From NCBI GenBank assembly GCA_016209385.1, contig JACQWB010000278.1, forward strand, positions 1 to 33,935: DNA of 33,935 bases. The letters are read 5' to 3'. The notes beneath the pieces were generated by a model. That model made no database searches and was not told the DNA's origin. It was given only the letters and a program-made list of their open reading frames with translations. Shown here piece after piece: positions 1 through 7,249 of the stretch (position 1 is its first letter; the number at the start of each line of letters is the position of its first letter). The position numbers and the translations under genes were made by a program. The stretch is from Candidatus Rokuibacteriota bacterium (GTDB lineage Bacteria; Methylomirabilota; Methylomirabilia; Rokubacteriales; CSP1-6).

Positions 1-28
1 CGAGTAGGATCAAGGCGTTACGGAACAC

Positions 29-290
29 GTGGCGACCAGGCGCGGCTGCCGACCACGTAGGGAGTTCCTCGATAGGGGCTCCACGACCGGGAAAGCCCAA
101 GGGCTTGTGGCTGACCGGCAAGTTATCTTAGCGGCGATGGCGTTTGGCCGGGCCTTGCCCAGTAGCACCTTCAGCGGCGGAGCTGAGACAAACCGCTTTC
201 TCCAACGGTTGGGCTTTACGGTGGTAACGAAGGGCGGGGATGCTATTCCCAGCACTCGGGCATGGAAACCAATAGAGACCCCGGATGCCG
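29..290 (+). pseudogene. Fragment of an FSGG-motif protein (restriction-associated type)
   Basis: One open frame runs from 29 to 460, but only its middle part looks like protein. Around 170-230 it encodes FSGGAETNRFLQRLGFTVV, which resembles the FSGG..(N/V)..L..LGF.VV signature in N-terminal domains of some HNH/McrA-like restriction proteins and related uncharacterised proteins. The family likeness is from memory and is not proven. No catalytic domain follows: after about 290 the frame loses this character and overlaps a different decayed gene in another frame. There is no convincing ribosome-binding site. It is best read as a relic of a defence-type gene, but it could also be a non-coding stretch with a chance match. 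Confidence 0.35.
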
Positions 291-329
291 TAAACATGCC
301 GCCGGCCACCTCAGTCTTCCCAAGAGCAA

Positions 330-600
330 CTGGAAACTCTGAAACAGCAACTCCTTTGGTCAGGAAAGCTGTATACCTGGGAAGGACTCCAGCGGGATCG
401 CAAGCTGCCGCCAGCCAGCGCTGGTGTCTACGCCTGGTTCTTCAAGTCAATTCCGTCTAAAGTTCCATCCCGAGGACGCATCAAGCGGGAAGGGATGACC
501 CTCCTTATGTTGGGATTTCCCCCGGCCGACGCGGGAGCACTGAAACGCTCCGGAGCGGAAGGATCCACGCTTCGCCTCACGCTAGGATGCTTGCCAGGTT
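330..600 (+). pseudogene. Decayed GIY-YIG-family protein fragment
   Basis: The frame open from 294 to 788 encodes KLYTWEGLQRDRKLPPASAG, directly followed by VYAWFFKSIP, then MTLLMLGFPP near 495 and EGSTLRLTLGCL near 562-597. I recognise this order (LYTWEGLQRDR, GVYAWFF, TLLYVGISP, NAEGSTLRLTLGCLL) from bacterial GIY-YIG nuclease-like proteins. Here the second element is altered (LMLGFPP instead of LLYVGIS) and the segment between it and EGSTLRL is much shorter than in the relatives I remember. The C-terminal half is unrecognisable and runs into the tRNA-like element. There is no ATG before the recognisable start (CTG at 330). Together these point to an inactive remnant. Confidence 0.55.
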
Positions 601-738
601 CCTTCCGGCCTGCCGGAGAGCGCGTAAAACGGTGCGCGGGGGTGGCGCCGAGTGCTACGAATTTGCCGTGTTTTGCCGACTGGCGCTTCTTATCTTTCAG
701 CAACTTATGCTCCTTGGCACCTGGCAGTCTTGGCGTCA

Positions 739-765
739 GGGGGTTGAATCCCCTCAGCTCCACCA
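739..765 (+). other. tRNA/tmRNA-like 3' end with defective T-loop
   Basis: Positions 739-765 can be read as a T-stem of five G against CCCCT, a 3' acceptor strand CAGCTCC, discriminator A and an encoded CCA. The T-loop reads TTGAAT where TTCGAAT is expected, so the universal C56 is missing. No matching D-arm, anticodon arm or tmRNA tag frame precedes it. A perfect acceptor complement GGAGCTG lies at 179-185, but 587 nt is too long for a tmRNA and nothing between looks like one. The element is probably a degenerate tRNA or tmRNA 3' end, the kind of sequence that integrases use as attachment sites. Confidence 0.4.
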
Positions 766-787
766 ACCGTTCGAGCGGGGTTACGTG

Positions 788-813
788 ACCGGGCGTAGCC
801 CCGGTTTCATTTT
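788..813 (+). terminator. Terminator-like hairpin after the tRNA-like element
   Basis: ACCGGG (788-793) pairs with CCCGGT (800-805), followed by TTCATTTT. It sits 22 nt after the CCA end, where a terminator of a stable RNA gene would be expected. The U-tract is interrupted by CA. Confidence 0.5.
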
Positions 814-875
814 CCGCCGCGCCTTGACAGCCCCAGAGGAACGCGCATCCTAGTCTCCTAAGGGGGAACCGCGCG

Positions 876-1271
876 ATGCCCCAGAAGGCGATCGAGATGA
901 TTCTGGCCCGGCAGCTCGCGAGTTACCTCGCGGTGCCGATCTTCATCGTTGATCCCCAGGGGACGCTCGTCTTCTACAACGAGCCGGCGGAGGCGATTCT
1001 CGGCCGACGCTTCGAGGAGACCGGTGAGATGGCCGTCGGTGAGTGGTCAACGATGTTCAAGCCGACGGACGACCACGGGATACCCGTCCCGCCGGACCAG
1101 CTGCCGCCCGTGATCGCCCTCGCGAAGCGTCGGCCCGCCCACCGACGGTTCTGGATCGTGGGGCTGGACGCCGTGCGTCGCCACATCGAGGTCACCGCGT
1201 TCCCGCTCATCGGTCAGGCGCAGCGGCAGATCGGCGCGCTCACGATCTTCTGGGAGATCTCGGACCGATGA
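876..1271 (+). CDS. Single-domain PAS protein
   Basis: A 131-residue protein consisting almost entirely of one PAS domain (about residues 10-125). The typical opening PIFIVDPQGTLVFYNEPAE and a closing beta-strand region (ALTIFWEISDR) are both visible. PAS domains sense ligands, redox state or light, or mediate protein contacts. No output domain (kinase, GGDEF, HTH) is attached, so it probably acts on a partner. The ATG at 876 is preceded by an AAGGGGGA ribosome-binding site. Its stop overlaps the ATG of the next gene (ATGA at 1268-1271), so the MBL-fold hydrolase is translationally coupled and is the obvious candidate partner. A possible -35 TTGACA lies at 824-829, but no good -10 follows. 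Confidence 0.8.
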   Translation: MPQKAIEMILARQLASYLAVPIFIVDPQGTLVFYNEPAEAILGRRFEETGEMAVGEWSTMFKPTDDHGIPVPPDQLPPVIALAKRRPAHRRFWIVGLDAVRRHIEVTAFPLIGQAQRQIGALTIFWEISDR

Positions 1272-2110
1272 AGGTCACGCTGTGGGGGACGCGCGGCTCC
1301 CTGGCGTCGCCGGGCCCGGACACGGCGCGCTACGGGGGGAACACGTCCTGCGTCGCGGTTCTCGGCCCGGCCGGCACCGTGCTCATACTCGACGCCGGCA
1401 CCGGGATCCGCCGGCTCGGCACGACGCTCCCCCGCCCGCTGCGGCGCGTGGACCTCCTGCTCACGCACCTGCACATGGACCACATCCAGGGGCTCGGCTT
1501 CTTCGCGCCGCTCTACGAGCCGGAGACCGAAATCCACATCTGGGGGCCCGCCAGCCCGACGCTCGACCTCCGGACGCGGCTCACGCGCTACCTCTCGCCG
1601 CCGCTGTTCCCCGTCCGCCTGCGCGACGTGCCGGCTTCCCTGCTCCTCCACGAGGTCGCCTCCACCGGATTCGAGGTCGGCGAGTTCCGCATCACCGCGG
1701 ATCTCGTCTGCCACCCCGGCCCGACTGTCGGCTACCGGATCGAGGCCTCGGGCGCGGCCCTCGCGTACCTGCCCGACCACGAGCCGGCGCTCGGCGCGCG
1801 GAAGTTTCCGGCCGGCAGGGATTGGACATCGGGATGCGCGCTCGCCGCCGGTGCCGACCTCCTCCTCCATGATGCCCAGTACAGCCGCGACGAGTACTCG
1901 GATCGCATCGGCTGGGGCCACAGCTCCCCGCAGCAGGCGCTGGAGTTCGCCGCGCTGGCCGGGGTCGCACACCTCGTGCCGTTCCACCACGATCCGGCCC
2001 ACAGCGATGAGGACCTGGACCGGATGCTGGGAGAGGCCGTTACCGCGGCGAAGCCAGCGTTCCGCGTCACGGCCGGCACCGAGGGCGCGTCCTTCGAGCT
2101 CGGGCGGTAG
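1268..2110 (+). CDS. MBL-fold metallo-hydrolase
   Basis: A 280-residue metallo-beta-lactamase-fold hydrolase with the family opening MKVTLWGTRGS and a YGGNTSC segment. The metal-binding motif HLHMDH is at about residues 67-72. Later ligands are visible in a PDHEP loop, the HDAQY segment, GHSS and the C-terminal PFHHDP. This layout is that of the PhnP/cyclic-phosphodiesterase-like branch of COG1235, which binds two zinc ions and cleaves phosphodiesters. The actual substrate cannot be read from the sequence. The start chosen is the ATG at 1268, which overlaps the stop of the PAS gene; a longer frame upstream lies out of frame inside the PAS gene and was ignored. No signal peptide is visible, so it is probably cytoplasmic. 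Confidence 0.85.
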   Translation: MKVTLWGTRGSLASPGPDTARYGGNTSCVAVLGPAGTVLILDAGTGIRRLGTTLPRPLRRVDLLLTHLHMDHIQGLGFFAPLYEPETEIHIWGPASPTLDLRTRLTRYLSPPLFPVRLRDVPASLLLHEVASTGFEVGEFRITADLVCHPGPTVGYRIEASGAALAYLPDHEPALGARKFPAGRDWTSGCALAAGADLLLHDAQYSRDEYSDRIGWGHSSPQQALEFAALAGVAHLVPFHHDPAHSDEDLDRMLGEAVTAAKPAFRVTAGTEGASFELGR

Positions 2111-2134
2111 GCGCGGAGATCACTGCGGGGCGGC

Positions 2135-2497
2135 ATGAGCGCGAGAGGCGTGGCTGCCGTGGTGGCGGCGCTCGTCCTCGGAACAGGAGTGGGATCGGCC
2201 CAGACCTTCGGCGGCGCGCTCGCCCGCCACCTCCAGCTCGACTGGGAGGTCACCCCAGGGCGGGGCGGACGCCCGGTCATCAGCGGCTACGTCTCCAACA
2301 CGTACGGCCTCCCGGCGGCGCAGGTCCAGCTCCTGGTGGAAGTGCTCGACGCCGGCGGCCGCGCCGTCACCGAGGTCATCGGCTACGTCGACAGCCGGGT
2401 GCCGCCGCAGGGACAGGCGTACTTCGAGGTGTCAGTGCCGAAAGCCGGCGCGAGCTACCGGGTGACGGTCCACTACTTCGACTGGTTGGTCGAATAG
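2135..2497 (+). CDS. Small secreted FxLYD-like protein
   Basis: A 120-residue protein with an N-terminal signal peptide (hydrophobic run at residues 5-18 ending in GSAQ, with likely cleavage near residue 22). The rest looks like one immunoglobulin-like beta-sandwich of the FxLYD type: ISGYVSNTYGLPAAQVQLLV, then a GRAVTEV strand and a PPQGQAYFEVSVP strand. In such proteins the domain often describes an envelope-associated binding module of unknown ligand. The gene starts 24 nt after the MBL gene in the same direction and may be the third gene of that operon. No catalytic residues can be named. Confidence is good that it is a gene and moderate on the fold. Confidence 0.65.
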   Translation: MSARGVAAVVAALVLGTGVGSAQTFGGALARHLQLDWEVTPGRGGRPVISGYVSNTYGLPAAQVQLLVEVLDAGGRAVTEVIGYVDSRVPPQGQAYFEVSVPKAGASYRVTVHYFDWLVE

Positions 2498-2624
2498 CCG
2501 GGCAAGGAACGGGCACTCCTGCCCGGCTTGCGTCGGGTCTCCCGCTCTGCCATGATCTCGATACGCGGCCGCCGGGTGCCGTTTGATGGCTCGATCGCAT
2601 CTGACTGACCGGAGGAGACCGACC

Positions 2625-3848
2625 ATGAGTGACAGGATTCGGACGACAGCGTGGGCGCTCGCCGGGCTTCTGGCTCTCGCGTGGGCCGGGCCCGCCTTTG
2701 GTGAGCCCTGCCTCTCCCCCTATGTGAAACGCCTCACCGGCGCGGAGAAATACCTCTATGTCCTGTCCGTTGACGCTGATGCCAAGGATAACGACTTCCT
2801 CGCCGTCATCGATGCGAACATGGCGTCGGCGACCTACGGGCGCGTCCTGACGACGGTCGACCTCGGCTCGGCCAACAACGAGCCGCACCACATGGGGTTC
2901 ACCGACGATCGCACCAAGATCTGGGCTGGGACGCTGTTCTCGAAGCGCCTCTTCATCTTCGACGTGGCCACCGACCCGGCGAAGCCGAAGATCGTCAAGA
3001 CCATCGAGGACATCACCGCGCTCACCGGACTCCACGGCCCGCACACCTACTACGCGCTCCCGGGGCGGATGCTGCTCACGTTCCTTTCGTCGGCCGACGG
3101 CAACCCGCCCGGCGGCCTGGCGGAGTTCACCAACGACGGGCAGCTCATCCGTGTGTTCAAGAACCCGGCCTCGGCCCCCTACGCCTACGACGTCGCGGTG
3201 AAGCCCGAGATCAACCGGATGGTCACCTCGAGCTTCACCCCGTATCGGAACTACTCCAAGCCCCTCGCCCAGTGGGACATGAAGGACGGCGGCAACACGC
3301 TCCTGGTCTGGGACTTCAAGGAGCGCAAGGTACTCCAGACCCTCACGACGGATCCGATCCCGCTGGAGGTTCGCTGGAGCCTCAAGCCGGGGAAGGCTTA
3401 TGGCTGGACCAACTCGGCGCTTGGCGACTCGATCTGGTTCTTCAGGCAGGGTAAGGACGGCGCGTTCTCCGCCAAGAAGGCGGCCGATCTCGGGAAGGGG
3501 TGCCTGCCGGCCGACCTTCGCCAGTCTCCCGACGATCGCTACCTCTACGTCTCCTGCTGGATGCGGGGCGAGCTTCATGCCTGGGACGTCTCGGTCCCTG
3601 ACAAGCCGCGCCTCCACGACACGGTGGTCGCCGGGGTGTCGCCCAACATGATGCACGTGACGCCGGACGGCAGGCGGATGTACGTCACGAACTCGCTGCT
3701 CTCCACCATGGACTACTCGGGAAACTTCTGGGTCCGACTCGTTCACATCGGGCCCGACGGCCGCATGAAGCTCGATCCATTCTTCAACGTGGACTTCACG
3801 AAGTTTCCGACCGGGCCAGCCCGCGCCCACGACATGCTGCTCTACTGA
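2625..3848 (+). CDS. mtoX: Methanethiol oxidase, SBP56/selenium-binding protein family
   Basis: A 407-residue secreted protein of the SBP56 (selenium-binding protein 1) family. Bacterial members are copper-dependent methanethiol oxidases that convert CH3SH to formaldehyde, H2S and H2O2 in the periplasm. The signal peptide lies at about residues 8-27. Family landmarks are NNEPHHMGF, HGPHTYY, LRQSPDDRYLYVSCW, SPNMMHVTPDGRRMYVTNS and the C-terminal ARAHDMLLY; the His residues in these segments are candidate metal ligands. I chose the ATG at 2625 because GGAGGAGA precedes it, rather than an earlier in-frame ATG at 2583. The SCO-type copper chaperone gene follows 31 nt downstream, a pairing known for mtoX loci, which supports the enzymatic over the mere selenium-binding reading. 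No MauG gene is in view. Confidence 0.8.
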   Translation: MSDRIRTTAWALAGLLALAWAGPAFGEPCLSPYVKRLTGAEKYLYVLSVDADAKDNDFLAVIDANMASATYGRVLTTVDLGSANNEPHHMGFTDDRTKIWAGTLFSKRLFIFDVATDPAKPKIVKTIEDITALTGLHGPHTYYALPGRMLLTFLSSADGNPPGGLAEFTNDGQLIRVFKNPASAPYAYDVAVKPEINRMVTSSFTPYRNYSKPLAQWDMKDGGNTLLVWDFKERKVLQTLTTDPIPLEVRWSLKPGKAYGWTNSALGDSIWFFRQGKDGAFSAKKAADLGKGCLPADLRQSPDDRYLYVSCWMRGELHAWDVSVPDKPRLHDTVVAGVSPNMMHVTPDGRRMYVTNSLLSTMDYSGNFWVRLVHIGPDGRMKLDPFFNVDFTKFPTGPARAHDMLLY

Positions 3849-3879
3849 CGCTCGTCCGGGGCCCGGCCACGCTGCTGAG

Positions 3880-4503
3880 ATGCTGCCCCTCCGCGTCGCG
3901 ACCCTGCTGGCCGTCGCGGCGCTTCTGAGCGCCGGGGGCAGCCGGGGTGCAGAGGCTCCCTCGGTCCTCGAGGTCCGTCAGGTCCCCGTCGCCGGCTACC
4001 TCCCGGTCATCCGTGACGCCCCGCCGTTCGCGCTCGACCGCGCGGACGGGCGCCGGGTCCGGCTCGCCGATCTTCGAGGAAAGGTCGTGGTCCTGGCGTT
4101 CATCTACACGTCCTGCACCGACACCTGCCCTCTCATCAGCGGCAAGCTCGCCACGCTCCAACGGAGGCTCCAGGACAAGAAGCTCCTGCGCGACCGGGTC
4201 GTGATTCTCTCGATCACCTTCGATCCCGGGCGAGACAGGCCGGAGGTCTTACAACGCTACGCGAAGGGCTTCCGGGCCGACCCGGAGGGATGGCTCTTTC
4301 TGAGGGCGACCGAAGCCGAAACCCAGCGTCTCCTCCGGGAATTCGATGTCTGGGTCCGACCGGCACCCGACGGCGAGTTCGACCACGCCGACCGGATCTT
4401 CCTGATCGATCAGGCGGGACGAATCCGCGAGATCTACAACCAGCGCCTCCTCGCGGTGAAGTGGGTCTTACGGGACGTCCTGAGCCTGCTCAGCGCCCCG
4501 TAG
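3880..4503 (+). CDS. SCO1/SenC-type copper chaperone
   Basis: A 207-residue thioredoxin-fold protein with a signal peptide (residues about 5-24). It has the SCO copper motif CTDTC (Cys79, Cys83) and the distal histidine in EFDHADRIFLID (about His169). These three residues bind copper in SCO proteins, which deliver Cu to cytochrome oxidase CuA sites or other copper enzymes. Its position directly after the SBP56 gene suggests that it metallates the methanethiol oxidase. In described mtoX loci a SCO1/SenC gene sits next to mtoX and has been proposed for that role. The gene converges on the Vgb-like gene, with only 15 nt between the stops. Confidence 0.88.
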   Translation: MLPLRVATLLAVAALLSAGGSRGAEAPSVLEVRQVPVAGYLPVIRDAPPFALDRADGRRVRLADLRGKVVVLAFIYTSCTDTCPLISGKLATLQRRLQDKKLLRDRVVILSITFDPGRDRPEVLQRYAKGFRADPEGWLFLRATEAETQRLLREFDVWVRPAPDGEFDHADRIFLIDQAGRIREIYNQRLLAVKWVLRDVLSLLSAP

Positions 4504-4518
4504 GCGCTTTCGTCTCGC

Positions 4519-5514
4519 CTATTCGATCACGCCGAGCCGCCCGTTGTGGCTGCCCATGTACCAGAGGCGGCCCTCGGCGTCGACGATCATCTTCCTGATG
4601 CCGACGCCCTTCGACGGGAGCGGAAAAACGCGGATCTGCCCGGTGCCCGGGTCGAGCCGCACCACCGTGTCGGTGGCGATCTCGTTCACCCACACGATCC
4701 CCGCGCCGTCCACCGCCACCGCGTAGGGCCCCCCGCCACGACCCGCCGGCAGCGGATACTCCCTGACCACCTTCCCGGCGACGGGATCCACGCGCAGCAG
4801 CGTCCCCTTGCCGTGAAGAGTGACCCAGAGCGAGCCATCAGGGGCTACCGCCATGCGGCGCGGCTGCGAGTCGGGCTCCAGCACGAGCTCGGTGATCCCA
4901 CCCGTCTTCGGGTCGAGCTTGCCCAGCTTGCCCGCTGCGATCTGACAGAACCAGACGTTGCCGGCGGCGTCGAGCGCGATGCCGTACGGCCGGCCCGCGG
5001 CCCTGAACTCGGTGATCTGCCCCGTCCGCCTATCCAGCCGGCCGATCTGGTTACCGCCCTGGACCGTGAACCAGATCACGCCCTGCTCGTCGATCACCAG
5101 CGTGTGCGGGTCGCCGCCGGACGGCGCCCGGTACTCCGTCACCTTCCCCGTGGCCGGGTCCAGGCGGCCGATCGTGCCGTTGCCGTTCCCCGTGTACCAG
5201 ACCTGGCCGGCGCGATCCACGAGGAGGCCGTGGGGCCTGGCCCCGGCGGGGAGGTCCCACTCCTTGAAGGCCAGCGCGCGCGTGTCGAAGCGCGCGATCT
5301 TGTTCCCGGACATGACGGCGATGTAGATCCTGCCGTCGGGCCCCGGGGCCGGATCGCGCGCGAACCTGGGCGTCGGCACCGGCCACTCGGAGATCTTTCC
5401 CTCGAAGTTGGGCCTGGCCCCCGGCGTGATCCCGTAATTGGACCCGCCCGCCCAGGCGGTTCCGGCAGTCAGGAAGACGGCCGCAAGAGTGAAACTCAGC
5501 CTGGCGGCATGCAT
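4519..5514 (-). CDS. Vgb-like (streptogramin lyase family) beta-propeller protein
   Basis: A 331-residue secreted protein with a signal peptide (residues 1-22, ending in GTAWA) followed by about seven blades, each with a pattern of the kind G.VWY/F ... G.IGRLDP.TG.VTEY/F. This is the Vgb repeat. True virginiamycin B lyases linearise streptogramins, but most proteins with these repeats have no known activity and the name should not be taken as function. The ATG at 5514 has GAGGAGGTG upstream and creates the signal peptide; a longer in-frame start at 5571 is unlikely. It lies 43 nt after the cobA-like gene, same strand, so it may be the last gene of the sulfur/siroheme operon, although no functional link is evident. 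Confidence 0.75.
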   Translation of the reverse strand: MHAARLSFTLAAVFLTAGTAWAGGSNYGITPGARPNFEGKISEWPVPTPRFARDPAPGPDGRIYIAVMSGNKIARFDTRALAFKEWDLPAGARPHGLLVDRAGQVWYTGNGNGTIGRLDPATGKVTEYRAPSGGDPHTLVIDEQGVIWFTVQGGNQIGRLDRRTGQITEFRAAGRPYGIALDAAGNVWFCQIAAGKLGKLDPKTGGITELVLEPDSQPRRMAVAPDGSLWVTLHGKGTLLRVDPVAGKVVREYPLPAGRGGGPYAVAVDGAGIVWVNEIATDTVVRLDPGTGQIRVFPLPSKGVGIRKMIVDAEGRLWYMGSHNGRLGVIE

Positions 5515-5557
5515 GGCACCCTGACACCTCCTCGGGCCGTGACAGCGTCGGCCCGGG

Positions 5558-6358
5558 TCAGTGTACACCAACTCGGAACGGGACGGTCTCGGGCGCCATC
5601 TCCGCCGGACTCAGTTCGAACCAGCGGAGGCGATCACGAAGGGCGACGACGTTGCCGATGACGGCGACCACCGGGGGCGTGAGGCCGGCCGCCTCGGCCT
5701 TCCCGACGATGTCGCCGAGCGTACCGGTGATCGTCTGCTGGGCGTCGGTCGTCCCCCAGCGGATCAGCGCGACCGGAGTCTCGGCGGAGCGGCCGTGGGC
5801 GATGAGCGCGGTGGCGATCCGCGGGAGCGTCCTCACACCCATCAGGACGACCAGCGTATCCACGGCGGTCGCGAGCCCCTCCCAGTCGACCGAAGGCTCG
5901 CCCTTGCCAGAGTCCTCGTGGCCCGTGACCACCGCGAAGGACGACGAGAGCCCGCGGTGCGTGAGCGGGATGCCGGCGTAGGCCGGGACCGCGACGGCCG
6001 AGCTGACGCCCGGCACAACCTCGAAGGGCACGCCGGCCTCCGCCAGCGCCGCGGCCTCCTCGCCGCCCCGGCCGAAGACGAAGGGATCGCCCCCTTTGAG
6101 CCTGACGACGTCGCGCCCCCGGCGTGCGTGAGCGATCAGGAGAGCGTTGATCTCGGCCTGGGGCACGTAGTGGGCGTCGGCGAGTTTCCCCGCGAAGATC
6201 CTGAGCGCATGCAGTGGGGCCTCGTCCAGGAGCACCGGATTGACAAGGCGGTCGTAGACGACGACCTCCGCCGTCCTCAAGAGCTCGCGGCCGCGGACGG
6301 TCAGGAGGCCCGGATCCCCCGGGCCCGCCCCGACCAGAGACACCGTGCCTACCCGCAT
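5558..6358 (-). CDS. cobA: Uroporphyrinogen-III C-methyltransferase (SUMT)
   Basis: A 266-residue SAM-dependent enzyme that methylates uroporphyrinogen III at C-2 and C-7 to give precorrin-2, the branch point to siroheme and cobalamin. Motifs seen are VGAGPGDPGLLT at the N-terminus, VVYDRLV, VRLKGGDPFVFGRGGEE, PGVSSA and GIPLTHRG, all standard for the family and at standard spacing. Its start overlaps the end of the precorrin-2 dehydrogenase gene by 10 nt, so the two are translationally coupled and together replace the fused CysG of enterobacteria. With the sulfite reductase upstream, siroheme supply is the likely job rather than B12 synthesis; no other cobalamin genes are in the window. Confidence 0.93.
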   Translation of the reverse strand: MRVGTVSLVGAGPGDPGLLTVRGRELLRTAEVVVYDRLVNPVLLDEAPLHALRIFAGKLADAHYVPQAEINALLIAHARRGRDVVRLKGGDPFVFGRGGEEAAALAEAGVPFEVVPGVSSAVAVPAYAGIPLTHRGLSSSFAVVTGHEDSGKGEPSVDWEGLATAVDTLVVLMGVRTLPRIATALIAHGRSAETPVALIRWGTTDAQQTITGTLGDIVGKAEAAGLTPPVVAVIGNVVALRDRLRWFELSPAEMAPETVPFRVGVH

Positions 6359-6984
6359 ATCCCGGCCGTCAGTCGCCAGAGGAGACGCTCCTTAGCTTCT
6401 TCTCGCCGCCCTTCGGCGATCAGCCTGCGGAGGTCGGCGTCCAGGGCCCGGCGCCATGCTTCACCGTCAACCGAGCGCGCGTGCTGGCGCAGCTCACGCC
6501 TGACCTCAGCCGCTACCTGGGCCAGCACGGTGTACTCCTCGGTGAAGTAGGCTTCCAGCTCCTCCCTGATCACGCGCGCGAGCGCCGGGCTGGCCCCTCC
6601 GGTGGCGACCGCCACCACCAGGTCGCCGCGTCGGAGAACCGAGGGCAGGATGAAATCGCAATGGGCGGGGTCATCGGCGGCGTTGACCCAGACCCCGCGC
6701 TCCCGCCCTTCGCGAGCCACGCTCCCGTTCGCTTCCCCGTCGTCGGTGGCGACGAAGACGAGCTGATGGCCGGCGAGATCGCCCCGGCGATACTCACGCG
6801 CGACGTGGCGGACCCGCCCTTCGCGCGCCAGCTCGCCGAGGCGCGGCGCGAGCGCGGGAGCGACGACCGTGACCGAAGCCCCCACGGCGAGCAGCCCTTC
6901 GACCTTCCGCTCGGCCACCGCGCCGCCACCGACGACGAGGCACGACCGGCCGGCCAGCTCGAGGAAGATCGGGTAGTAGCCCAT
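6349..6984 (-). CDS. Precorrin-2 dehydrogenase / sirohydrochlorin ferrochelatase (Met8/CysG-N type)
   Basis: A 211-residue protein of the Met8/CysG N-terminal type. It oxidises precorrin-2 to sirohydrochlorin with NAD and, in many members, inserts iron to make siroheme. It begins MGYYPIFLELAGRSCLVVGG, the Rossmann opening, followed by a GGGAVAERK loop. VFVATDD, VNAADDPAHCDFILPS (with the Asp needed for catalysis in homologues) and ATGGASPALAR are also clear. The start at 6984 lies just after a very stable hairpin (6995-7023), with AAGG between. The gene is followed by the overlapping cobA. No separate ferrochelatase (SirB/CbiX) is seen, which fits a bifunctional enzyme. Confidence 0.9.
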   Translation of the reverse strand: MGYYPIFLELAGRSCLVVGGGAVAERKVEGLLAVGASVTVVAPALAPRLGELAREGRVRHVAREYRRGDLAGHQLVFVATDDGEANGSVAREGRERGVWVNAADDPAHCDFILPSVLRRGDLVVAVATGGASPALARVIREELEAYFTEEYTVLAQVAAEVRRELRQHARSVDGEAWRRALDADLRRLIAEGRREEAKERLLWRLTAGICG

Positions 6985-6994
6985 CGCCTTGACA

Positions 6995-7023
6995 TCGGAG
7001 GGGGCCTCGACGGCCCCCTCCGA
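6995..7023 (-). promoter_or_regulatory. Perfect 12-bp hairpin immediately before the precorrin-2 dehydrogenase start
   Basis: TCGGAGGGGGCC (6995-7006) pairs perfectly with GGCCCCCTCCGA (7012-7023) over a 5-nt loop. In the transcript it ends 10 nt before the start codon and has no U-tract. It could act as an mRNA stabiliser at a processing site, as a translational control element or as an attenuator between the sulfite-reductase and siroheme genes. Confidence 0.55.
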
Positions 7024-7039
7024 GGCCTCCCACAGGAAA

Positions 7040-7187
7040 CGGTTGCGCCGGCACAGCCGGCGCTCGAACCGGTTTACTCCGATACGCAGTTAGCGACCGT
7101 CCCGATAAGCCGCGCGCCTTGCGTGACCCACTCCGCCGACCTCATCATGTTCCGCTCCGAGCGGCACCCGCTTCGCGGGGTACCCGG
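7040..7187 (-). other. Structured spacer between sat-sir and the siroheme genes
   Basis: The 265-nt gap 6985-7249 carries no credible gene but is rich in hairpins. GCGCCGGC/GCCGGCGC (7045-7052 with 7056-7063, 3-nt loop) is flanked by CGGTT/AACCG (7040-7044 with 7067-7071). A second hairpin, CCCGC-GAA-GCGGG on the minus strand, lies near 7170-7185. No known riboswitch core is recognised. Confidence 0.4.
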
Positions 7188-7249
7188 CCCGCGCACTTAC
7201 CTCCGCGGGCGAGGTTCCGCAAGGAGGGTGGCGCCCCCTTCCGGGTTAG

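Noticed and set aside
179-765. A tmRNA or intron-containing tRNA spanning GGAGCTG (179) to CCA (765)
   Set aside because: The acceptor ends can pair, but there is no tag reading frame, no conserved tmRNA 5' sequence, no anticodon arm and no group I intron core. The interior reads as decayed protein genes.
2376-3830. A 484-codon open frame on the minus strand
   Set aside because: It is a shadow of the methanethiol oxidase gene, which has a strong ribosome-binding site, a signal peptide and family motifs.
4519-5514. An antibiotic-resistance gene (virginiamycin B lyase)
   Set aside because: Only the propeller repeats are shared. The protein has a signal peptide and sits with sulfur/siroheme genes, so resistance is not supported.
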